DNA of 64,000 nt from Antedon mediterranea (Eukaryota > Echinodermata > Crinoidea > Comatulida > Antedonidae), in the NCBI RefSeq assembly GCF_964355755.1, contig NC_092678.1, forward strand, positions 20,804,922 through 20,868,921. Direction: 5' to 3'. The first letter of the stretch is position 1. Every line of letters starts with the position of its first letter. The position numbers and the translations under genes were made by a program. Shown here piece by piece: positions 51,571-62,600 of this stretch. Under the pieces are notes generated by a model. The model saw nothing but the letters and a program-made list of their open reading frames with translations. It did no database searches and was not told the DNA's origin.

Positions 51571-52572
51571 TTCTCTTAGGAATCCATAAGTTACTAATTG
51601 GATGCCTTTTGGAAATATTCTCTAAAACAGGCCAACGTATTATAACATCCCATGAAGACTCTAGGAATCAGTACAAGCATTAAACTCACTATTTTCAATC
51701 AATTTATAATGTATGTCAATCTGTAATGTTAGTCTAGAAACTTAAGTAAATATAGAATAACAGTTTTAGTTTTAGTTTAGTATTTAAGTTTAAATGTACA
51801 CCGTTCTTTAGTTATCAATTGTATTATAGTGGCGTTTCATAAATTATTCAATAAATTCACTACTTATAAAATGATTGGTTATTATTTTATTTACAGATTT
51901 TAACAAAAATTTGATTATATTAATTTATTAGTAGTTGGGCTATTCTAGACCTTTTACATATTTACTTTTGTTTCCTCGTGGGTGACTCAATATATTAGGT
52001 ATTGCATCCAAACAATGGTGGAAACCATCTTTGCCGATAGCAATTCCTGTATTTCAGCTATTTAAAAACAAAAAATCCCTGTTACGAGGAGAAATGCAAT
52101 TGTTGTCTGTTCATTTTGAACACTACATGAATTAATAAATATTGGTATTTATTACATTCAAATGAATATAACTTTTTACATTACATTATCTAACCAAGCA
52201 AACCTATTTTATTTTATTCGAAAATTTGCAAACTATTGGGATAACCCCTTACTGCCATGGCCTAGTACTGTACTTTAGTATTCCTTTATTCCTGTCAGGA
52301 GACCGATAAACTGGTCCTACTTGTCTATCGGAGTATTGTACAATTACTTTAAAGAAATTGTATTAAGACAGTGTTTATGAACATGCTAATTAGATCATAG
52401 AACAGTGTTGAGTTTATCAAGAGCTGCAGTAACACATATCAAGGCGAATTTACACAGACGAGCGGTAACGGTAATTGGAAAACCGCGTGCGTGTCCCACG
52501 TATAGAATAATGTCTGAGCGGGTTTCCGCTTTACCGCTAGTCGTAAATGGACCTTTATTAGTTTCTCTTTCA
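51571..52572. other. Convergent intergenic region, GIMAP 3' end to ITIH 3' end
   Basis: The GIMAP poly(A) signal AATAAA (51850-51855) is followed by about 600 bases without recognisable features, then a MITE (52439-52557) immediately before the ITIH stop codon. The two genes converge here. Confidence 0.5.
52439..52557. mobile_element. Small inverted-repeat element at the ITIH 3' end
   Basis: The left end (AAGGCGAATTTACACAGACG, then AGCGGTAA) and the right end (reverse complement AAAGGTCCATTTACGACTAG, then CGGTAA) are imperfect inverted repeats about 120 bases apart. The terminal motif AAGGYCCATTTACAC resembles that of the foldback element at 38959-39365, so the two families may be related. 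On the minus strand its end supplies AATAAA 13 bases after the ITIH stop codon. Confidence 0.65.
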
Positions 52573-53629
52573 TTACATGGCGGTGCTGAACATGTCGGAC
52601 CGTGTGTAGTCCGTATAGTGTCCCTGAATTAAATTCAAACCATTCTTTTCAACTTTCCAACATTCTTTCTTATGTTTTCTTAAACTATCCGTTCTTCCGC
52701 TTAGTTTAGTATGGATTTGATGTCCTCTGATTGTTAGTGTTCCCCGTTGTTCTTCATCTTGCACAGTTTTAGGATGAACTTTGACATCAACAGTTGCGTG
52801 CTCAAATTGCCCTGAAAAAAAATACCATTAATTTTATTTAAACTTTATGAATGAGCATGCTCAGAACAGGTATAACGGTATTAAACTTTGCCCTTACCCA
52901 TAAGTCCATGTAGTCCGTCCGAGAAACCTCTAGCGTCTTCCATGTAAATGCCAAAGTACGCCGATGGTGAATCTTTTGGAACATGACGTCGTACAACAAA
53001 GTTGACTCCAGTAGCCAATGTGACATTTGCCTTTTCACCCTTGACCTCTACTGTAACACCATTTATCGTTATTTTTCGAGATTTTCGCCATTTTAGTTGG
53101 ATCGCATTGTTGATTATTATCTCGTTTGGACTTATTAGAATGTCTGAGTATTTAGCTGTTGGGTCATTAGGAGGATCTTTCACAAATGCTATTTGACCAA
53201 AATAGGTCTTTCTTTGCTTGTCACTTTTAACGTTTTCCTCACCAACTATAAGTCCGTTAACAAAAATACCTAAAAAGAAAGCAAACTTTGATTAATTTAT
53301 TCGGAAATTTCAAAAGCCATCTTTACGAATTTTTAAGAACTAGGCCTAAATCAATGGTTTAAAGCAAACATCAATCATTTTAATAGTGTTATTTTTATCT
53401 GCGCAATTTGAAATTGCGCAAGTCATGAATCAAGATGTCTTTTAAAGACTAGCCCGAATTCAGTCAAACTTAGTTTAGTTATTTCATATAAAAATAATAA
53501 TGTAGGCCTACATACCTTTAGCAGGATCAGCGATTAAATTAAATACGTCATCCGGGTCACCGTTTATGTCAAAACATACACTGACATTGCTCCTAGGAAC
53601 ATGTACAACAAAATGTGGATCATTGTCAC
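52573..53629 (-). other. ITI_HC_C domain with DPHF processing motif
   Basis: Three exons encode CDNDPHFVVHVPRSNVSVCF, then GLIVGEENV, YFGQIAFVKDP, GLHGLMGQF and, near the end, CWKVEKNGLNLIQGHYTDY. In vertebrate ITIH1-3 the DPHF site is cut after Asp, and that Asp becomes esterified to chondroitin sulphate. The D-P-H-F is intact here. It is the only such domain in the gene and follows the third module. Confidence 0.88.
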
Positions 53630-56600
53630 CTATTAAAAACAAATCAATAATAAATTAATAATAAATGTTTTAAATACAACAGTACAATACTGTTAGTTAT
53701 TATTATTCAAGGTAGTTTTATTTTCTGTGAAGTTAAATTTGTTTAATGCAGTGAATTATGGGAAAATGGAATAACTTTAATTTTAAAAATAATTGTGGTT
53801 GAAGCTTCTACAACCTTGCTTTTGTTAAATTAATATTGCTACTATTGTCATTTAAGTGATCATTTCGGAGAAATAAGTGGTGGTTGACAGAAAATTTGTA
53901 GGCCTAGATGGTAACATGGTATCTTTAGGATTGCATGATATAGGTCTACTTACACCAAGATCTTCCGCTTCTGCTATTTTCACATGTTTTGTAAAGGGGT
54001 GGTCTAGGCTGCAAATCTCCATACCCTCTCTCAACAATTCTCATAACTTTATCCTGGTCGCTGTCTTGCTTCACGTGATAGAACGTAAAGTTGTTAGATG
54101 TGAGGAAGTTGTATCTTTCTGCTCTTGACGTTATTTCTCTTCTTGTGAAAGTTCCAGCTCCTTGTTCTTCAAGATACGATTCAAATAATTCTAGTAAGGT
54201 GTAGTAAGCCCAGGCACGAGACATCATGTCGTCCGGGTAGCGAGCGTTGTACTGGAACTCATCTGGTGGTCTCTAGTTAACATAAAAAAGATTGTATTAG
54301 ATTATCAATTATAACTTTAATAGGAAACGTTCTTCGTGAGCTTCTTTATCTCTACCTATATTTTCTACAAATTGTGTTTCTGCTTTATTGTCTATAGATA
54401 TTCAGCTCAAGTTAACTTGTGTCCAAACAATTGGTGAATATTTCTACTAGATAGTGGTGCAAATATTGACCAACCTTTGCGTCAGCTCTTGCTTCAAAGT
54501 CAGTGTCCCGACTGATGGTCTTAATTCTGGATATAAGAATATCTCTTTGACGGAATTCATTTAGTCGACCAACCACCACAATCTCCGATCCATTGAAGTA
54601 ATTCTTGAAAACTCTTGTACTCAGATCAGCAGCAATGCCATCAAGGTAGAACACCTGGATGTCGTACAGTAATGGCGTCGCGACCTCATCATAAAATCCT
54701 TCAAGTAATTCCACAGCATTAGAAGAAGCCGGGATACTTCTTGCGATACCGTAACTCGTCAGAGCTAGTCGATTCAAGAAGTCCATATCGACATCATTTC
54801 CAAAACCCAGACAGAAAATCGAATACTCTGGTTGTCCTCTTCCGGCGTCTTCGACATTTTTGATGATCGTTTCCAACACAATCTCACCTTGTGTTGGTGT
54901 GCCATCAGTGAGAAGAATCAGAAGACCAAGAACATCTTCATTTTGTGTTCTTTGTTCGTTCTCTTTACGAAGCTGGTTAATTCCATCAAGAACAGCTCTG
55001 TTTAAATTTGTACCTACAAGATAATGTCATATTATTAAAAACAATACTATAACTTGTCTACAAGCAGTGGCAGTGGCGGGGAACAAATAGGAGAGTTGTT
55101 GATTTGCTCTTCTTTTTTTGAGAGAAATAATAATTAATTATGTACAACTGAGAAATCATGTTTGTACGAACTATGACCTTACCATCAAGTGGTTTCAAAT
55201 CCTCCACGAATCTCTGCGCATCTTGGACATTCTGTTGTGTCGCATCCACCATGTCCGTTCGGAATGGCATCACTGTGTTGGAGAATGCAAGTATATTAAA
55301 CCGATCGTTTGGTCGGACATCATTTAGAATGGTAGTAAAGGCTTTTTTCACTTGTTGGAGCTTAAGACCGTTCATCGAATCACTGACATCAATAACGAAT
55401 ACGACGTTTTTCCGAAGAGCTTGGAGAATGTTTGGCGAAAAGTGATGGATGAAGTAGTCATTGTAAAGCTGGAAAACGAATAGGGATATGTAATGTAAGC
55501 AATGCTAGTTGTTCTTTCGGGTTTCTTTTATTATAAATTATTAGATCATGCCAATGTATAATTTATCCAAAGAGGAAGAAATTATTAGCAGTAGGTTGCA
55601 GTTACACGACTGTAAGCAAGTATGTAAGTTACTGTATACAAACCTGTATATCACCACCGTCATTATTATGTACGACGTCATATTCTACGACAAACTCGCC
55701 TTTAATTCCTGTGTTACTGTAGGCAGATTGTTCTTTTTCACTTGGACTGAACTTTACCGAGGTGACTGTAGATCGCTCTTGAGTAATGGTTCCCGGTAGG
55801 TTCCTACGCTGAGGAACAGTTTGACTGCTTGTGAACATAATACTGGCATCAGTGAAACGTATACCAGCAGGCTCAGCGATCCGCACGTCGATGTTTAAAT
55901 CTTCTACTAACTAAACACAAAAATCACCAGTTGTTAAGGTATAGGAAAATACTGGTTGGTGGTGATGGGCACAAATACGTTTATCGTATGAGAATATGAG
56001 GTTAATGAAGATGATCGATAAAGAGAGAATCAGTAGGTTTGGATTTGATCACGAGATTTGATTGTATGTTAATGATGACAATGACGACAACCAGCTCTTA
56101 CCTCTCCTGGATAAAGTTTAATCACTTCTGCATATTTCCCTTTCGATCTTCTTAGTAGACGTTCGTACGTCACTTGGAATTGAGCTCTTCCATTTCCATT
56201 TATAGGTACAGATACTACCAGCGTCTTTGATCCTCCCCTATAAAGCAAAATCAGCTTTTGCTCATACAAGTTGCTATATTACCTACCTAAGTATGGTATA
56301 AGCCATTACTAGTCGGTCAAGACACTGAAGGACTAGATTGTTAGGAAATATCGTAACCACATATCTTCTGCCCTGTACTTTATATTTTTGGTTCTTTTGA
56401 ACTTTACTTACCAATGTTCTACAAAACCTCCATTGCCATTTATATCTAATGGTCCTTGGTCAGTATTGGGGAAAGTAGACATGTCAAACGCGTCACTCGA
56501 GTACGTTGAACCGTCAATATCCCTACAAAAGTTAAGATAAAATATATCACAATGACCGTGTGTACTTTACTATTATGTATGTTTTTTATAACTAAATTAA

Positions 56601-59600
56601 TAGAGTTAGCAACATTTTCAATCTTCATGCTGAAGCTTGAGAATACTGTATATAGTTAGGCATAATCATTTGTCGTTCGTTCATTCAGTCAGTCAGTCAT
56701 ACCGACTGGTTAGGGCCTACAGTTTTCTTTAGTTGTCGTTTGGAAATTCTAGGCCTAGACCTGCCCAGCACTCTGGTGTTACTTACATCCTAAACGCTGA
56801 GATGACGGCATCACCAGGCATGTCAAACCGGAATACCACTCTACCCTTACGTGCGCTCAAATTATCAAACAGCTTAAATGCTTCTGTGATCGAGTACCGG
56901 GCTCCAATTGTACACTTGATGGTAAACTGACGTAGGTCAATTCCATCCTAGATAAAAAAAAATTTAAAAATAAATAATAATACAAATTACATGATAATGC
57001 ACTGGTATAAAATAGGTTGTGCTCAAAAGGATTGGCATAAATTATCGTTTAAATGCGTATAAAGAAGTATTTATAGAGGGGTCATGTCACTTACTGATTC
57101 TTTTAATATAATCCCTGATGGGATAGCTGGCGGTGAGTCAGTAACTGAAAAAAAAATTACACAAAATAATTATTTGTATACTCATTTTTTAAAGAAACAA
57201 GACCAACTTTGGACTATAAATAACAAAATAGTGTATGGCATTTGAACTAAATCTTTCTCAGCCTTTGTACTATACTGCTGCTGTATAGAAATTGACCTCT
57301 GAATTACTTGAAGGTTGTATTTGAACGTGTCTTCAAGTAGTTTTTCAACGGTTAGATGGAAATAGCGTTTATCAAGCAACTGGCTTATGGAAACTAATTA
57401 CGAAATATTCTTTGAATCTACGTTCAGTGAGTATAATAGTACTTACCAACAGTAGGTTTATAGTCTTTCACAAGAGTATTATACAAAGCAAAGTCATCAC
57501 TGCTAAACGTCACGAGTGGATGAGACAGAGAGCCATCATTTATTTTCTTCTGTGACGTCGGATCGACGAACACAAGAGGTGTCAGTGGCGTAAAGAACTT
57601 GTATTTCTGCGCAACGTCTATGATTTCTGCTGCAATCGTCGGATCGTCTGTCCTTGCGTAACGATCCAAGAGGTGTCTGACTCGTAAATAAGCCCATATC
57701 CTTTCAACAACATCATTTGGAACGTACTGCGAGTTCATCTCTGGTGAAGGATTCTGGGAAACAATGTTGTTGATAATGTTATTTTTTAGACATTAGTTTT
57801 CATGTGTATTTTTTTTATATCTAGAGAGTACTTTAGACAAATCGAGTTCTAAAGATATACTTATTTTTAAAGAATGTTTCTCTTTATATTATTAAGTGTT
57901 ATGAATTTCGAACATTTATGGCTGTGTGTTGTCACTACCAATGTTGCCATATGTAGTCTATATATATATATTTAAATAAAACGTTATGCTTACTCTAATT
58001 GATGTATCAGCTTGGAATGTTCTCAATCGTCCCGTATCTGATCGTCCAGTTACTGTTCCTCTTAAAACACCAGACGCGTCATCTGTCAACTTCCCTGCAG
58101 ACGGTATCTCTGACCCTTCAAAGTACGGATACGTCATGACTGCTGTGAGTGAATCCGGGTCAATTTTGTCGCTTGAATATTGGAAATTCGTATCCATCAG
58201 CAACGCTGCTGATATTTCTCCATATAAGTCTTCAAGGCGTTTCGCAGCATCATCATCTACGTAAATTTTAGTAGCACGACCGCTATTCTGTGCAGCTAGT
58301 CTCACCAGAAACTCAAAATCGGCATCAGGGCCAAAACTGACTGCGTACAAAGAATGCGCACTGTTGATACCGTTTGTTACCTGCTGGACGAGCTGATCAG
58401 TGTCTGTGATGCCGACGCTGGGCTTACCGTCCGTGAATACTACGATCATTGAGTAGATTTCGTCATCATTTCCAGATACATCACGTGCACCTCGGTCAAG
58501 AACTTCATCAGCCTTAGTCAACGCCGAGAACAGATTTGTATCTAGAAAGTAATATCCATGTGTTTTACCTTAACCTCTTTGCATATTGTTTAAAAATTAA
58601 ACTTTGTTTATTTCATAATATATACAATAGCTTTAAAAAGAAGTAACACCTACCTCCTCCATCTGTCAACCTGTTAATAAAATTCTTTGCATCAACTTTG
58701 TTGTTTGTGTAAGCTTCTGCCAATCCTCTCGGACGCCATGCTTTTGGTTGATCGGCGAAACTAATAACATTGAATCTGTCGTTTCGTCCCAGATCGTCAA
58801 TGACTGACTTTACAGCTTCTTTAGTCTGTCGTAGCTTCTCACCTAACCCCATCGATGCGCTTGTATCAATCACGAACACAACGTGTTTGGCCACTTCTCT
58901 CAGTCCATTTGGAGAAAAGTAGTGAACGAAATAGCCATCTTTAGCCTGTACAAGTGTAACTACTTTAATGGCAATCTTCATAGTACAGTACAGTAGTATA
59001 AAACCTATGCCTATTCTGATAGTCATTCATAATTAATAGGCTTTTAAACAATGCGAAATAACTCCTAGGGAAATAATTTGTGTTCGCTGGTGTAAATGAT
59101 TGTAACGATTGTAAACTAAGAGGAATTTGAACTTTGACCTACCTCCATGTAACCGCCAGAAGTATCATGCTCTACGTCATACCTCACTACTATGTCTCCT
59201 TTGATTCCACCCGAGTTGTCAATGTGATTATTTTGTTTGTCGACGGTGAAGTCGTAAACTAACTGTCTGGCTGTAGATCCTCTACGCGTCAATTCATTGG
59301 TCAATACAATATCTTCTCCATCCTCTACATGGTTATCAAACTTGGCGTCTATTGAGTCTATTTCCTGAGGTTCTGTTACGTATATGGCAGTTCGAAGATC
59401 ACGAACAATCTGAAAATGATACGTGTCGCATTTAAACATACATGTTGGTTGTTGAATGAGTCAGCAGGCGCACTGGAACATATAGCGATACAGCACTGCC
59501 ACACACAGCCACTACTTAAAATAGGCCTTCTAGTGGGCCTACTAGTTGCAAAATCTTCAACTGGTTGAAGGCGACAAGGATTATTGAAGCCCTTCTATAG

Positions 59601-62600
59601 CTCTAGTGGGGGAATAAGTCCTCATGGATAACGGCTTATACATGAAGGTTCTGTGTACACACACATTGCTTGGTAATACTTTAGGCCTAATTGTTCTCCC
59701 AATTTAACCTCTATTATTGCTGAACTAAACAAACATGTCCGGTTCATTTTACAATTAACACAAATGTAAAATAATTCCTACCTGTCTTGGATATAGATTA
59801 AGTCGATATTCAAATAGTCCATCAGTGCGCTCAAGTAGTTGTTCGTACGTAATTTCAAACGTAATTGGGACATCTGGTGGTGCCAGCGCTGATACTGACA
59901 CGGTCTCCATTGTAGGAATCCTAAAGAATAGCGAACATGTTAATTTATCTACACACAGGACATAAGTTATGTATAGAGTATTTGCTAGAATTCTATCTGG
60001 TCGGTCGACACTATACGAATGTATACATCATCAGCCATTCCTTTAGCAGAGACGTAGTTCCATATGCTTTGCTTGAAATATTTTTTGAAATATATATTTA
60101 TACTGGGTAACCTCTTCAGTCAAAGACTGGTCTCCCAGAGGGCCCAGTTGGTGATCAGTGGCTGTGATGTACTAATACACCGGGGTAACCCCCTACTCGT
60201 CTCGAAAGATGTACTAGGTTCTTTAAAGTGCACACGAGCTAGATGTGTACACTGGACCTACGGTTTATAGTCCTTATACGAGAAGACTCGTTCTACCACC
60301 AGAACCATGGAGTGAGTGAGCCTCGAACCCCTGCCGATGTTATGGCTACGTAATTACGGTTCCACTGTCTTAACCGCTCGGCCACTCACTCACTTGACTC
60401 ACTCGCTCGCTTGAGATATCTTACTTAAATAGACCGAGATTGAGCTTCAGAGTACTGCCTGCCCTGGATCTCTTCTTAACTAGTAATTCTATACATGCAA
60501 TACATAGACATCGAGAAAGTAAAAGTAACATTGACTATTTTACATAGAAAGATACAAATGACCTCTTACCATCTGGGTATTCTGCCTTTAGCATCAAGAA
60601 CAATTTTCTTAGAGTTGTCATCATGCACAATTGTCGTGTCATACGTTTTTCCTCGGCTCGTACTGTAATTGAAGAAAGTATACACACGATTATCAATTAG
60701 TTTATTGGTGTTTGTCTTCGTGCCTTCCATGCCTATCACCTATGGCGTGCGAACGCTGCCATAAATGCCATAATACTTACGCAATAACGTTGGTGACAAA
60801 TGCGTATCTTGGAATCTGGAAGCTGAACCGAAGATTAACATTGCCTTGGTTCTCGTGCACGAGTCGAGCGGTAATTTCTGTACGTGCATATCTTAGAGCA
60901 ATTTGTGTTTCAATATCGATCAATTCTATGTCAACTCCTTCCTGGGTCTGAAAAATAGCATTTTTGTATATATTCCTTAATACATATTTGTGTTAGAATT
61001 GTGAATTAATTTTAAAATTATAATAAGAAAATATTGAATATTTACCTCGACACCACCTAAAACCGGTTCATCTGAAAAAAAAACCCAACAAATCATGTCA
61101 TTAACAGGATACAAACACAATGTAGCCTTTTAAACAGTCATAATAATTACGAACGTTTTTATATAGAGTTTTGTTTTGTATTAATTACCTTCTCTTACAC
61201 AAAACTCAGACTCGGCTCCGAGTTTATCCTTCTCTGCCGTGTTATATCTTGAGCCAACCAACTCCCATCCAAATCCATCGGGCACTTTTGATTGGCCTTT
61301 ATTGTTGATGAAATTGAATGACGTCACAGGAGTAAGAAGGTTGTAACGTTGGGATAGATCAAACGCACTTTTAAGATACAGTTCCCGTTCTTTCTCATCT
61401 TCTGTTATCTCAAGGTTTCTTAGTGTTTCCTCTAACGTATGGATTGCCCAAGACCGTTCTACAAAGTCTCGAGGTACGTGTCGAGTAGAGCTTGGAGGAT
61501 TCTATAAAAGGGAAATGAATTATATCAATAAGTATACTTCGTCTGAATATGACGTCACATATTCCATCGGCCTTCGATATTAAAGTGTGACGACAGTGCA
61601 GACGATATATTGCCAAAATAATTATTTGGAGGAAGTTTGAATAGAAAATGTTGAAATACTTACAGCTATATTCAACCTTTCTTCCATTGTGACGTCACCA
61701 ACACCAGTAGATCCTGTTGCGCTAACACGAACAGGAATTTCTGTCAATTGTGAGTCAGCTAAGAGACCAGCCACCGACAGCTCGGATCCGTTGAAAAAGT
61801 TCTGAAATTGAGTTTGTGTAAGCGTTGCAAGATCCACACTATTCTCCAAGTATGATATGGATACGTCACGAAGAAGAGGAGTAGAAACTTCATCGTAGAC
61901 TCCTTTGAGCTGCGATGGCACATCCACACCGTCGAAGATTCTTCTAGCTATGCCTTTATTTGCTAAAGCGATTCTTGTTAAGAAAGGAAAATCCACGTCG
62001 GAATCGCGCTTTCCAAAGCCTAGGGTGATTATGGAACAGTCGTTTTGGTTCTCTGTTCTTGTGTTTTGAAGGATAGTTCTTGGATTGGTTTCGCCAATAG
62101 TTGCCGTTCCATCAGTGAGCAAAAACAGGATGCAGACCGACGTACGCCTACCTCCAGCAGCGTTGTTCAGTAACTTCAGTCCTTCCACCAAAGCGCCATT
62201 TATATTCGTACCTGCAAGAAATATGCATATTATAGTTTTAAGTTTTGTTTTGGACTTATTTACCATAATATGAACACCACTGATGACATCTTGTTGGATA
62301 TAGAAACTATTAATGATACTTACTAGCAACACTTTCAAGATTTTCCACATGTATCTTGGCCCTGTCAATGTTTGGTTGGTTTGCTTCTAGGAGTCTATTT
62401 TCTTCCCAGAGCTCCACTGTTGTGGAGAAGGTTAATATGTTAAAATGGTCGGTAACACTAAGATCATCAAGAATTGTCTTTAATGCCATCTTTGTTTGAT
62501 CAAGTTTTCTTCCATACATCGAAGCACTGACGTCGAATGCAAAGACAACATCCTTTGGTAAAGCTTGCAGTCCGCTCGGAGAGAAGTAATGTACAAAGAA

